NCBI GenBank assembly: GCA_032622095.1
Contig: CP136063.1
Coordinates: 61,767,897-61,831,896 of the forward strand
Length of the DNA stretch: 64,000 nt
Direction of reading: 5' to 3'
DNA from: Siphonodentalium dalli
Taxonomy: Eukaryota > Mollusca > Scaphopoda > Gadilida > Siphonodentaliidae
Shown here piece after piece: positions 21,836 through 34,165 of this stretch (the first letter of the stretch is position 1; every line of letters starts with the position of its first letter). Position numbers and translations under genes: made by a program. The notes beneath the pieces were generated by a model. That model saw nothing but the letters and a program-made list of their open reading frames with translations. It made no database searches and was not told the DNA's origin.

Positions 21836-23056
21836 TTGTGATTGATATCCGAAATGGAGTAGTGTGAAAAGGTGAAGCCTAATACAGAGAATGACAAGGG
21901 AATTGAGACGAATGATGTACAGAAATAAAGTATCCCTTAGATGTCACATACTTCTGATAATATAAATTGATAGAGAAGTGAAAATGAGAACCTAAATATG
22001 AGATGCATAGGAGTAATATAATGAGTAGTGTTATCATGAGTATTGAACGACGAATGAAATAATCATATATAAAACACACGTACATCACTATGCATCAGAT
22101 GTATCACTCACATGATCACAATGATAACCCCTATCTCACATACGAATGCATAACTCACATATGGGTGTGTGTGTATATACACCATTCAAGAACGATGAAA
22201 TGGACACAATAACAAAAAGATTACAAATAACCATAATTATTCATAGCCAAAAGTCCCAAAACATAGATCCATTTGATATTAGTGTCATGGCTTACGCCAT
22301 CTAAGATCCATGGCGTGCTTGAAACAACATTGGCGGCTATAATTCCTTTAAAAGTAACAATTAGGACCAACGCATATGTATTTATCAACTAAATACAAAT
22401 ACAAGTGTGAAACTATCCACTCACCTACGTGTCATTTATCCTTAAAATCCGACAGATAACAGAACGTAAACACTGACATGTCGTGTGTTCGTCGACCATT
22501 GCATGTGACCCGTAATTTCATTGATCCCCTTGTAAGTTCCCCGTGCGCACGGCAAGGTAATCACATGTGTTCACATTGAGAGTACAATTAAGGTTGCCCT
22601 GATACAATTCAAGTTGAGGGGAACTACAATCTGCGCATGCGTGTAGATTTTACAAATTACCAACTCCAATTTGTTACACATGCGTAGGCCTAAATGTACT
22701 GTTAACATCCTGGTACAGTAATGCGAGTTGCAGAATCATGTTTGCCATGCACGAACTGCACGTAGTCATGTGATATGTTAGCTCCTCCTGCTTCGGCCAT
22801 TTAACCACGTTTTGTCAACATGTTTTCAGACTGGATTTTTGGATTAAATTATTACGGAATTATACACACGTTCTGGTAGGTGTCAGAGCTAATATATATT
22901 GCAATATTGTTAACATTAATGACTATGTTAGTTGATTCTTAAAAATAAGTGTATTTAAAAAAATTAGCTACTCGCCAAAGCTGAAGCGCCACGGCGGTCA
23001 GACGTGGATGGCCATAGCCATATTACCACGTCTGGTCAGACTACCCAACACAAAGT
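21836..23056. repeat. cluster spacer blocks 3 and 4
   Basis: 21,836-22,255 matches 39,926-40,275; 22,256-23,056 matches 40,276-41,026 plus 44,004-44,036, and in part 44,041-44,640. Markers: GTCATGGCTTACGCCAT, CTGCGCATGCGTGTAG and GCGCCACGGCGGTCAGACG. The GTGGA at 23,004-23,008 is the unoccupied site of the 41,027-44,003 transposon. Confidence 0.75.
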
Positions 23057-23588
23057 CCCGATATCAAAACCGATCATGATATTGCAGGTCATATTGGCTT
23101 TACAGTACACGATAAAACGACACAATACTCGTACACAAATTACTAGCAAAACTTGCAGAAGAGATAAATAAAGTAAACCTACACATCGGCGGGATATATA
23201 TCAAAATTTCTCGGACCAACCGTTTATTTATGATCTAATATCAAGTCAATAATATAAAGCTAAATAGTTGGTATCATGCATCGTCACCCTTTATTGAACT
23301 ATTACCACAAATATTAATAGGCAATGAATATTTTTCCAAACCATTATTGATCATGGATTCAGATGCAGTTTCAGAATGGTCGATCTATAAATATCACTGA
23401 AGAAACAAATTTTCCTTCCCTACAAGTAGAAAATATAGTATATATGTGAATAGTAATAGTCTACTGGCGATGATATGCCAGTATTCGTCAAATGTCGGAT
23501 TTGTTGAAGTGCTCTTCTGAAAAAAAATGACTCGCCAATAGTTGTGTAACCGCTGGCGATTCCATGAAGTCGGTGTCTAGTGGTTGTG

Positions 23589-23757
23589 GATCTCCAGGGT
23601 AGTTGTGCCTCCGAGTTCTGACAGCATCTGGTGGTCTAGGAGGTGTGATTCTCCAGGGCGGCTGTACCTCCGAGTTATGACAGCCTCTGGTGGTCTAGGA
23701 GGTGTGATTCTCCAGGGCGGTTGTACCTCCGAGTTATGGCAGCCTCTGGTGGTCCAG
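23589..23757. repeat. 59-bp tandem repeat, three units
   Basis: CCTCCGAGTT recurs at about 23,608, 23,667 and 23,726 in units containing TCTCCAGGG and CTCTGGTGGTC. The paralogous site at 48,102-48,305 has four units. Confidence 0.75.
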
Positions 23758-26200
23758 AATTGGCAACACAAGCTGCGATATTACAGTTTATTCACAGATG
23801 AACTATTCACACATGGAGACGCCTAGGACTAGTCAAAGAATCACCCTTTACAACAAACATGGATCTGATAATCTGGTCGCCGAGACTCGATTTTGAGGTG
23901 AACCTAGAACAAATTGGTGACACGGTGCCTTTGTTGTCATTTTGCCGGGCAGAATCTGGGGAACATTATATCCTAAATTCGCTGAAATCCGTTTTGGGGA
24001 AAAAACTGTACTGTACTGTTCTTTGAAATGTTCCTTATTAGTCCAGTCAATCAGTTGGAAAGAAACCCCCAACTAAACAAATTGCTATCCAATGTTTGTT
24101 TTTTTGGTGTACACGTTTGAATGCGACTATACCATGTATTAATATAGCCAAAATCCCCACGAATCACAGGATGGGAAAGTCAATTAAAAATGGTGAAAAT
24201 TGTAATTTTGTAGTTGAGACTCAGATTTTAAATGAAGCTATATCAAATCGGTAAAAAGCTGCTTTTTGTGTTATTTTGTCGTGAAGAATCTGGGAAACAA
24301 TATATCCACACAAACACCGCTGTGGGGAACATTTTCTACAGATCTTTGAAATGAGATCCTATTTATGGCTGTTTTGTGTCAGTTTTATAGTTCCTTATTA
24401 GTCCATTCAAACTGATGGAAAGAAACGCTCAACCGTGAAGAAATTTTCTATGCAAAGACTTTTGGTGTTTTTGAGTTAGACTATACTTATATAATACCAT
24501 ATACCAAATTCCCCATGAATCCAGGATGTTTTGGGTCAAAAGACAGGAATATGTAAAAGGAATGGTGCAAATTTACAAACAGTATTTAAGTTTAACAGAT
24601 GGAATGATACTGTTAAGTATGTTTAGCTTTCATCTGTGAAAACTGCAAATAGTTGGAGATTAGGTTTGTTCAGACTTCAGTAGTTCAATCAAAGTCAAGT
24701 GGTATTACACAATACAGTAAAGGAACAATGGCAATTTGATAAAAATCCACCTGGTTATCAGGTGGGATCTCATAATACCAAATGAATAATTAATATTGTT
24801 TCTGCCCTATATGATGTATGTGTCTCTCACTTGAATTTTATGAAATAGCCCATTATATGTATTACAGTGATAACGGTAAGTCTCATTTCAAGCAGAATAA
24901 GCATAATCCATTGAACCAAAAGATATCTGACAATAATGTATAAGCATTTATAGACACATATCCAAATTTCCAAAGTTACTCTTTATAAACTTGATCAAAT
25001 TGAACTCTCAGTAAATTTCAAAATATTGACTCCGAGAGCTCTAGATTCGCTCTCAATGCATTGGATTTTCAAAATATTTCCGGGGGAGGCACCCCCCCCC
25101 CCCAGAAACTTCTCTCGGTCAGGCATTTGGCCTTCGGGATATGCCTTCGCCATACCATTGCGCGAAAACTGGTGCCCCAGAATCGCTCTCAATGCATTGT
25201 GTATTCAAAAGATTTCCGGGGGACACACATCCTCACCTTTCCAAAGATACCAAATTTGTCCTTAACTTCTCATGACGTTATGGTTACTATATGGGATCTA
25301 TATTTTACTGATTGCAGATCAATGCTTTTGACTTAATTTTTTGTACGATATGGTCTAAAACAGACCGTGACTAACGGGACAGAAAGCGGACATGATATTG
25401 TATATATCTACGGGGGTGCATAAATTTATGTTAACCGCTGGAAACAAACAACAACTGTTTTGTCTCAAATGATGACAAGTTAAAACCCTCACTCTATGGA
25501 CTGATACAGATATGGGCACCACCTTCTGACTGTGAAAAAATAATCAAACAGTGGCGTGACATCCAAAATCGTGACTAGCGGGACTAAAAGTTTTCCCACT
25601 TTTGTATAGGAATTTGGGTTTGCAGCTTGCAAATACTAGGAAGAAAACAATAATTTCGACTAAAACATTTTATAACTTAAACTTTTAAAATCAAACAATC
25701 TTGAATCTACTGTTGATAACTAAAACATGAGATTTAAATGGGCCGTCAGTAGACTCAGTACACATACCTAAACTTAATTATCAAGCTATGTTTGTGTGAG
25801 GATCACAATCCACAACACTACAGTGTCAGTGTAGCAATTATTCGGTCAAGATATACATGTATACATTAATTACTTTAAATCTAAATGTTCGAAACCTTTC
25901 ATAACTTTTAAAACCCAATGTGCTACCTACCAGAATGCAATGTCATCCCGAGATAACCAGTATGTTGGTTGTCACATGGTTTATACTAGGGGATTACCAA
26001 GGACAAACTTCATATGCTCAACCACCATCATCAAGTCCATCAAAGGATTAAGGTCTCTGAACAGCGCACATGTACAGCATTGCTACTAATACCAGGTTGT
26101 ATCTTCCTTGTTAAACCACTCCTAGTCAATCAGAGGATTTAGCCGTCCATCGCACATTGGGCGAAACCAGACACACTACAGTCAGGCCTCAAAATTAGCC

Positions 26201-26383
26201 ATGGTAAAACTCATTGTCATAGAAAAAGCTGTAGAAGAAAATTTAGTAAATCATGCAATTCTTAATAAATGCTGTAGAAGAAAAATGGCAATTTCAAGGG
26301 CTGCTGCACAATACATGAGTCCTGGTTTGAAAAGTGGAATCAGTGTTATGGTAGTGAATGATTTTAAACCCGAACAAATTTAA
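26201..26383 (+). CDS. conserved small ORF, second copy
   Basis: Sixty residues, MVKLIVIEKAVEEN to VNDFKPEQI, the same frame and length as 21,159-21,341. See that entry; function unknown and coding status doubtful. Confidence 0.25.
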   Translation: MVKLIVIEKAVEENLVNHAILNKCCRRKMAISRAAAQYMSPGLKSGISVMVVNDFKPEQI

Positions 26384-27150
26384 GAGAGAAAATTTGATTC
26401 ATATTACCCATAATCGAAGTTGACCAGAATTTTGGACTGGCATACTAATTTTGGTTCCATTCCGATGACCCAATCTGAAATGACGTTATAATTCAGAAAC
26501 CTCAAAACGATAAAATCATAAGTAAAAAGGGCCATAACTCTGGTAAAATTCATCGGACGAAGCCCATAATCAAAATTGACCTATCCTTGCACTGGTAAAC
26601 TCCATACCAAATTTGGTCCCAATCACATAACCCAAATTAAAGCTATCATCCAAAAACCATTATTGGATGAATGCGTGCATACACACAAGAAAAGACAATG
26701 AGCAATTTACACAAGTAGATGCAATTTTGCTTTTGTAATGAAACTAACAGCTATATCGATAGACAATATTACTTTTTAGAAAAATAATTGGTTATTTTTT
26801 ACGCCATTCAGAATCGTGACTAACGGGACAATTACGGCGGTGTGACTAACGGAAAAAAATTCAGAAGTCACTATTCTCATATTCTGTTTGCCATAATCCA
26901 GTTTCCATTAAAGGCACGTGAGGCCTTAATTGTCGAAAATATTCATATTTGTTCCAAACACTGTAAACAGAAAAACATTAAAACGCATACAGTTTCGTTC
27001 ATATATACCATGACCATCGCGTAAACAGCATGTTATCGTAAAGACCTGCTATATTTTACCTAAGCAAGAGCCTGATTGTGTTACAGAAGACCGCACAATG
27101 CTACTGGCTAATCACACACAAATGGCATAAACGCTCTTTATTAGTTCCAT

Positions 27151-27281
27151 ATCAGGAATTCACCAACAAAGAACGCTCTTTATGTTTACCATCATAATAT
27201 AAACAAACGCCAGAAAAGTAACTTTTTATACTTTTGTTTACATAACAACGGTCAAACATATGACAATAACATACTGTTTAT
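27151..27281. repeat. 131-bp target-site duplication, left copy
   Basis: Starts ATCAGGAATTCACCAAC and ends ACATACTGTTTAT. Matches 30,121-30,251 with one difference (27,210 A versus 30,190 T). Confidence 0.8.
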
Positions 27282-30120
27282 ATATATTCTTTATTTCCTC
27301 CATTCATGGAGATATTTAGAGAATGCATACAATTAATATAAATTATAAGAACATAAACAGGTAACAAAAGTCAACATATTTACAGTCATCATCTAAGTGG
27401 TGAACATGAGAATTGCATACATGATTTCCATTTGCAACAACCATACACATAGAAGCATTCATACTAACAGACACACATCTATAACATTGGAGAATTACAT
27501 GCATGACTTCCATTTATAACAAACAAACTCCCAGAAGAATTCATACTAACAGACACACACAAAACATTGGCGAATTACATGCATGAAGTATTCATACTAA
27601 CAGACACACATTCGTTATATGTATAGACAGAGACAGACGACCAGAATGGCAATGTAGCGTTATCGTGTAATGGAATGAACATATGGTCAAATATCTAATT
27701 GGCTCTCCACGACAGGCTAAATGTGATGTGTTATTATACGGTTATATAGATCTTTATATATAAAGAACTGGGACCAGAGAAATAGCATACTCCGAGACGA
27801 CCAAGCCGGAGTTGGACCCAAATCGGGGATCTCTCTCTCTGGAAGACCCACAAACGCCAATGCCTTTGTGCAGTCTTACCGACTCGGAGCCGACCATTTC
27901 CCCAGCACCACTCAAGTATATATATTTACTCATTTGTCGTGTCTTCGGATTCTATGGATTCTATGAGTTATGTATAGCATTATGTCATTACTAGCGTATA
28001 CTATAAATTGTTTAACTACAATTCAAACAGAGAGGCAATGATATTCTTCCCATAGTTTACAAGTGCAATTAATTATGAAATTTGCAAAGTCGTTGATATC
28101 TTCGACATAAGAGGCAATTTCTTCAAATTTTGCCGTCAAGAAGAATAATAATTTATCTTCATCTGAAAGAGAATCAAAGCGTATGTAAATTTGAACTCCA
28201 AATCTACACAAAACAGAAAATTCTATTTCGTCACGGATACACGTTAATGAGGAACACTGGACTATTGCATGCCGCATGTAGTCGGAGTACACGCGAGAGC
28301 AATTTGAACAAATACCTGTATCACACGGAACGCATGAGAATTGTATAATTTGTGCCATTTTGTAATAAGACAATTTATTTTCTGGAAACAGGCGGCACAA
28401 TTTCCACAGATGCGAGACTTCGAACGTGGTCTGAATCTTCGAGAATCGAATTAAGGAGTTATCAGCATGAATTATCTCGGACCAGGCCGCGCTCTCAGTC
28501 TCATTAATGAGAGCTTTAGTTAATTGTTTCCATTTCTCTTTAGAAGGAAATACTGATTCCTTCAAATACAGACGCAAGTAGTCTACCAGTTTGTATTTAT
28601 TCATTGTTACCATGATATCGGAGGAGAAATTTTTACAAGAAGTAGTTGGAGCAAGTGCGTGTTGATAAAGACGGAAAATGAAAATTTCCTTGGCCGTTTT
28701 AATTTGTTTCAGATTACACATTGAACTAAGGAACGATAGTTTTCGTTTATCTATATAGCTCATAATAGGGTGAACTCCTATCAGCCCATGGACGATAACT
28801 GTTCTAGCACGCGTATGTAAACCCTGAACCTGTTTCAGACAAAATCTATGGCATTTTTCAAGAGCTTCCTCATGTTTATGTGCCAGGTTCCATAGTAATT
28901 CTGCGCCAAATAGCGACTTTGAGAGGACAATAGATTCGTATATTGTCTTACAGCTCAGTGGCGTTATCCCACCGGCGTAAAGGCCAGCATTAGATAACAT
29001 GAGATAGGTGCCCCTGATTTTGCGACAAATTGTATCTACAAATGCACCATTTAAATCATACTTATTTAAAGGAATACCAAGATGGGTAACTTCTTCCACT
29101 TCCGGTATTACAGATGGTCCAATATGCCATCTACGGTCAGTTTTGTTTGCACGCGCCTTAGATTCATTGAATACAATAACGGAACATTTTGATGGGTTGT
29201 ACATATAGCGCCACACCGTGCTGTAACGGTAGCAGGTGTCGCAAAGATTACGTAACCCAGTCATAGTAAGTGAAAGTAATAACATATCGTCAGCTAGCGT
29301 TGGGCTGGAACAATCTATACCATATAAGTTTAGACCATTTCTTGAGTTCCTCAGCTGTAGTATGAGGTCGTTCACATAGATCATATAGTATGAACGGGAT
29401 AATATTCCCCCCTGCCTTGCTCCTTGACACACTGTGAACCAACGGGATGATGTACCGTTATACCTAACTGAACATTGGACATCAGATATCAGGCTATGTA
29501 TAAGAGAAAACGAGAGGCCTTGAATGCCGCGATCATATAGTTTGTACAACAACCCGTTGATCCACACCGTGTCAAAGGCCTTCATTGCGTCCAGGAAACA
29601 TGCGTACATTTTGTGACCAACATCTTTAGCATAATCAATACATTCTAGTGTCATGTACGACACCATATTTGAGCTCAAACATTTTTGGAACCCGTGCTGC
29701 AATGGGTCAACTTCTAAGAGTACGGGGAGAGAATTTCTCGATTCGGTTCAGAAGCAGACGTTCAGTAATTTTGTATAGGGCAGGCATCAATGTAATTGCT
29801 CTATAGTTATTAAAGTCATCTTTGCTTTTGGAACCGCCTTTGTGTAGAGTTATAATTATTCCTTTCTTTGCATTTTTTGGAACTTTACCATATTTAAATA
29901 TTCCGGATAAGCAGGTTGATAAAATATTTGTGAGTAAGTCGCTGCCGTATATAATATGCTCGTATGCTACGTTATCCCACCCTACAGCTTTATTTAAGCT
30001 TAGAGACTTATACACAGATTTGAGTTCTTGACATGTAACTGGGAAGAGAATGAGTTTATCAATAGAAGAAGGTGCCATTTCTTGTATTATGTCATTGACA
30101 AAACTATTTACTGAGGTATA
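27282..30120 (-). mobile_element. 5'-truncated LINE, minus strand
   Basis: The insertion is bounded by 131-bp direct repeats (27,151-27,281 and 30,121-30,251) that differ at one position. The coding region runs from the truncation point at 30,120 to the stop at 28,023, followed by about 740 bp of 3' sequence ending GGAAATAAAGAATATATA, with an AATAAA signal near the end. The 5' end, including any endonuclease, is missing. Confidence 0.8.
28023..30120 (-). pseudogene. LINE reverse transcriptase, one frameshift
   Basis: Two minus-strand frames, 30,120-29,707 and 29,702-28,023, join at a single frameshift near 29,715-29,730, where RIEKF should lead into LEVDPLQHGFQK. Motifs in order: NKAVGWDNV; NNYRAITLMPALYKITERLL; HGFQKCLSS; CFLDAMKAFDTVW (about 29,570-29,610, motif A Asp); QGARQGGILSRSYYMIYVNDL (motif B); LADDMLLL (about 29,285-29,310, motif C with Leu where Tyr or Phe is usual). 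A C-terminal CSNCSRVYSDYMRHAIVQC cysteine-histidine motif is typical of several LINE clades. It would copy LINE RNA by target-primed reverse transcription. The clade is not determined. The frameshift and 5' truncation make it inactive. Confidence 0.85.
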
Positions 30121-30251
30121 ATCAGGAATTCACCAACAAAGAACGCTCTTTATGTTTACCATCATAATATAAACAAACGCCAGAAAAGTTACTTTTTATA
30201 CTTTTGTTTACATAACAACGGTCAAACATATGACAATAACATACTGTTTAT
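30121..30251. repeat. 131-bp target-site duplication, right copy
   Basis: Right partner of 27,151-27,281. It abuts the truncated 5' end of the LINE exactly. Confidence 0.8.
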
Positions 30252-30437
30252 GCGATATTTCTTATTTGTATACGGACAAAGTCTATCAAAATTTTGATGT
30301 TCTTTCTGTTTGTAGCGGTTTTTGACGGGTGAATATATTTTCACAGGATACCCACCGCCAAGGCCAACCGTACCTTTAAACGAAGTTCACGTGGATAAAA
30401 AGTAATGTTTGAGACAGAAAAAAAAAACGTACCTTTA

Positions 30438-30792
30438 ATTTAGTAAATAGACTCCATATAGAGAGATAACTTATAGAGACTGAAAATAGATAACTCACTC
30501 ATATGAAAGTTCTCACCCTTTTGGTGAAAAGAGGGGACAATTTTGTGACTAATGGAACCATCAAAGTTAACATTTTTTGGTAACATTCAGCATATTATTT
30601 GTGAAAACATTAAAGTAACATTACATAGCCACTATTATTATGAAAATATACCAGTATTACACAGAATAGAAATATTAACCTGGAAATACATACTGGACGA
30701 GGGTTACCCCATATGTAATTTTGGAACAAAAGAATTACCAAGAAAACATTTATTGAATTTTTACTCTTCAGGAACCAATGCTCTGTATAAAT
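30438..30792. repeat. cluster spacer block 7, copy 1
   Basis: Collinear with 51,486-51,849 (GACTCCATATAGAGAGATAA at the start). The 80-codon plus-strand frame at 30,552-30,794 is broken in the other copy, so coding is unlikely. Confidence 0.65.
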
Positions 30793-32265
30793 AATTGGAT
30801 TTTTATCTACATGTCTCTTTTTCGTGGAATTGCTCATTATATAGTTACCGGGGTATTAAATATTAGATCTGAATCGAAGACTCCTGTCCGGAAATGCTTC
30901 TATCGATTAATATTCATTTTAATTCGAATATTTTCTGGTGTTGTTGTTTAGCTAACCAACAATAGTGCTTACTGTTAAGGACTTTGCTAACCCAATTTTC
31001 CCCAAATTGGATAGAGTCAAAATAAAGGTTTATGTTCACTTTTGTTAGTAATCACAATAACCAAACACATGCATGCAACATTCTAAGAGTTTAACTCATG
31101 GTGGAATATGTTAAAAATACTAAATGTGAAAGGTTTTTAAAATATATTTTTTCGAACGCAAAAATCAATAAACACAAATCAAAGAACAAAATATGGCAAT
31201 GTATACTGGCCACTATGAAGAATGATGAACAATAAAATAATATTCTTATTTATCAAGCATTCTTTGATAACATTACTAAGAACCTATTGTTTACAAATAA
31301 TTGAGTATCTTGTCTGACATCGATTGTTGTGAGGTAGCTGTTAAGTGTTAATATCTGTGGACAGTGGTGTGTTGTGAATCTCTTGACAAAAGAATTGTGC
31401 AATCCCCTATCTGGGGTACCCCATAGTCAAGAAACTAGGTCACCAATCAGCCTGAATCGGGATATAGTATTCTCATGGTTCAGCACTGGCTGGTCATAAT
31501 CGCAGCAGGCTTGAGTGATCATTATCTTGACCCATCAAATTCAGTTCCCAAATAGCTTTTCTGAGCAATGAAATCTACCATTTGTAAACAACTGTTTCCA
31601 AGCAAAAACTCTTAATAAAACTGAAGAAATGTGAGTATATATTTATTGTTCATCATTCTTCACAGTGTTCAGCACACATACCCATATCTTTTTTTTTTAG
31701 ATAAGACCTTTGTGTTTGTTGAATTTGGGTTCGAAAAAATAGATTTTAAAAACTTCTATAAATTTCACATTTCGAATTTCTAACACAATCTACAATGAAT
31801 TATACTCTTTAAAATGTTGCATCCATTGGTTTGGTTACGGTGATTAATAATTAAAATGAACATAAACCTTTATGTTGAAATTTGGGGAAAAATGGGTTAG
31901 CAAAGTCCTTATCAGAGACCATAAATTTGATGGTGTAATTTTGTCACAAATAAACATTAATTATACTCATTATCGCTTATAACTATGGAATAAAATAACA
32001 CAACAATCAATCTGGGACAGTTAACGTTCGGTACGTAGCCATAGGAACAGCCTAATGCTGTCTATCGCTATATAGTATCACCCGAATGGCCTGTAAACAA
32101 ATGGACAAATAAACGGGGCCAATAAAATATTCAAAATAAAACTAATAATAATTGATAAAAGCCTTCCGGACAGGGGTCTTCAGTTCATATTTATTATTTT
32201 ACCTGTATACCCACTTAACTATATCAAATTTGTTATTTAAAGAGAACGGGACTATTCCTCTCTCT
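30793..32265. mobile_element. TTAA foldback MITE (family 1, variant) with nested insertion
   Basis: The outer arms are inverted around CTGTCCGGAAATGCTTCTATC (about 30,885) and its near-complement at about 32,155-32,180, as in the complete family-1 copies, but the termini have diverged. It has been split by a family-2 element at 30,979. The start is approximate. The second copy is at 51,850-53,308. Confidence 0.6.
30979..31908. mobile_element. TTAA-flanked element (family 2), nested, copy 1
   Basis: Inverted ends GGACTTTGCTAACCC (30,979) and GGGTTTAGC-like GGGTTAGCAAAGTCC (to 31,908), with longer internal inversion around TAAAGGTTTATGTTCA. Flanked by TTAA at 30,975-30,978 and TTAT at 31,909 (TTAA in copy 2). 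Empty versions of the same host site exist at 33,823-33,826 and 41,806-41,809. No coding content. Confidence 0.8.
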
Positions 32266-32363
32266 TTAAGAACAAGCCCCAATCAACCCTTCACTTGATC
32301 GTTTTATTCGGCTATTAAAAGGCATGCGTGTTGCAATATGGATAAGAAACAAATATAAAGATA

Positions 32364-32524
32364 TTATACAATGTTGTGTACAGTATGTGTTTTTATTGTA
32401 CGAGTCCAGGTTGTGGTGAAAAGTCTTATTGGCCGAGACACGCCAGTGCCGAGTCCAATATGACTTTTCACCACAACCTGGACGAGTACAACAAAAACTC
32501 ATACTGTACAAAACATTGTATAAT
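32364..32524. repeat. hairpin repeat with 62-bp arms
   Basis: Left arm 32,364-32,425 and right arm 32,462-32,524 are nearly perfect inverses (TTATACAATGTTGTGTACAG against its complement, through GTCCAGGTTGTGGTGAAAAG), separated by about 36 bp. Copy 2 at 53,406-53,566. The plus and minus frames starting MYSM here are mirror images caused by the palindrome. Confidence 0.8.
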
Positions 32525-32984
32525 TACATTTTTATTATCCATCTGTATGTTTATCCAAATTTTGGGAATAAATCTTTTGTGGTTATTTTTGGTATTTGTC
32601 GGCACTTAATTTTGATCATCAGAAAATCATGATTTGCGAAAATAAAAGAAACGCAATGCGGAAGTGAAACGTCTGCTAAAATCCATCAGTGTTGCGCAAC
32701 ACAATTTCATGATTCCTTTCGCAAAAGAGTTAATTCGTGACGTCACGGAGTCCCAATAAAAAAGTGATATTGTACAGTCGGGAGTCCAATATGACTTTTT
32801 CCAGGACTATCACGTGGCGGCTTTTGCCCAATCGGAAATGGTGTTAGTTAAGGGATGGATAATAATACTGCTTATTGATAAACTATGATTTTTAATTCAT
32901 TCAAACGTCATAAAATCAACTCAAACTGAATATAAGATTCAAGAGTTCTAACACACAAACAAATTGAATGTGTTGAATACTATC
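32525..32984. repeat. cluster spacer block 7, continued
   Basis: Non-coding, collinear with 53,567-54,057. GGGAGTCCAATATGACTTTT occurs once at about 32,779 but as a 20-bp triplet in the other copy. Confidence 0.65.
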
Positions 32985-33652
32985 TTAACATAGTTTGACA
33001 GGCCAGCGATGTATATATTTACGTCCATGGACAGGCATATGTGAGTCCCTTCTCGCGCATGTAACATTCATATGGAGTTTCTCCCGTGTGGATCCTTGAG
33101 TGTCTAGTAAGGTAAATTTGAGTAAGTCCTGTCTCACAAATATCACACGTATATGGCGTTTCACTTGTATGTGTATCCTCTTGTGTGCAGCCAGATTACC
33201 GTCACTTGTGAATCCTTTCACTTAATTATCACACATATATGGCGACTCAACCATATGGGTACTCATGTGTCGAATCAGATAAGCCTATCCACAATATTAA
33301 GTGGTTTCTCTCCCGTGTGGATCCACTCATGTACAGTGAAACCACTCATCTGAATGAATCCTTTCTGACAAACATTACAATTATATGGATTCTCGCCTGG
33401 ATGGATCCTCTTGTGGGCAGACAAATGATTCATCGCAGCGAATTCACAAATAGCACACTTATATGATTTCTCTCCCGTGTGGGTCCACATGTGGCCAGTC
33501 AATTGTCTCATAGTGAATCATTTCTGAAATATATCACTCATGGTTTCTCTTACCACGCGTGTGGGTATATGTGCGGAAAGTCAAATAAAATATCACACTT
33601 ATGTGGTTTCTCGCCCGTGTGGATCCTCACGTATACAATCAAATTACTAACC
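32985..33652 (-). pseudogene. zinc-finger locus B, decayed tail
   Basis: Minus-strand frames 33,275-33,511 and 32,985-33,221 retain two to three damaged fingers ([36 protein letters not shown]), in the same order as 54,058-54,619 in locus C (CEKGFAAMNHL; CRKGFIQMSSF). Stops, deletions and lost ligands show decay. It is separated from the rest of the locus by a MITE at 33,657. Confidence 0.7.
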
Positions 33653-33656
33653 TTAA

Positions 33657-34165
33657 AGGTGGATTATCTCTTTGTAAACATGTATTATATAGTTGCCGGG
33701 GTATATTTGAATCGAAGACTCCTGTCCGGAAATGCTTCTATCAATTAATATTAATTTTATTTCGAACATTTTCTGGTATAAAAAGGCGTGTTTATTCAGC
33801 TAACGAACAATAGTGGTTACTGTTAACCAAGACCAGAAATTTTATTGTACAATTTTGTCACAAATAAACGTCAATTATACTCATTATCGCTTATATATGT
33901 GGAACAAAACAACACAAACAATCAATCTGGGACATTGATTTTCGGTGCGTAGCCATAGGAACAGCCATGTGCTCTATATCGCAATATGGTATCATCCGAA
34001 TGGTCTGTTCTAAAAATAGTAACATAAACGGTCCCGATTTAATATTCGAAATAAAATCAATATTAATTGATAGAAGCTTTTCCGGACAGGGGTCTTCAGT
34101 TCATATCTATTATTTTATACACACGCAACTATTTAAAATTTGTTATTTAAAGAGATAATCCATCT
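33657..34165. mobile_element. 509-bp TTAA foldback MITE (family 1) inside zinc-finger locus B
   Basis: Inverted ends AGGTGGATTATCTC (33,657) and GAGATAATCCATCT (to 34,165), with inversion extending about 120 bp through CTGTCCGGAAA. TTAA flanks at 33,653-33,656 and 34,166-34,169. The uninterrupted paralogous finger sequence in locus C reads TTAG at 54,771-54,774 in the same context, so the insertion disrupts a finger repeat. Confidence 0.85.

Larger units (their letters stand above)
23057..26907. repeat. cluster spacer block 5, copy 1
   Basis: About 3.85 kb, collinear with 47,538-51,480. Contains the 59-bp tandem repeat at 23,589-23,757, two AATCGCTCTCAATGCATTG-type units at about 25,045 and 25,180, and repeated GTGACTAACGGGAC words. 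All open frames are short. No coding evidence except the small ORF at 26,201. Confidence 0.8.
26912..30433. mobile_element. TTAA-flanked element (family 3) carrying a LINE
   Basis: Ends AGGCACGTGAGG (26,912) and ACGTACCT (to 30,433; reverse complement AGGTACGT), with TTAA at 26,908-26,911 and 30,434-30,437. In the other copy of this spacer the site is empty (TTAA at 51,481-51,484), which fixes the boundaries. Subtracting the nested LINE and one target copy leaves about 550 bp, so the host element is a MITE. A second CGTACCTTTAA lies inside at about 30,370, and GTTCACGTGGATAAAAAG inside it recurs at 44,962. Confidence 0.75.

Noticed and set aside
28130-28348. Plus-strand frames over the LINE (28,130-28,348; 29,008-29,208; 29,822-30,031)
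   Set aside because: Antisense to a clearly recognisable reverse transcriptase.
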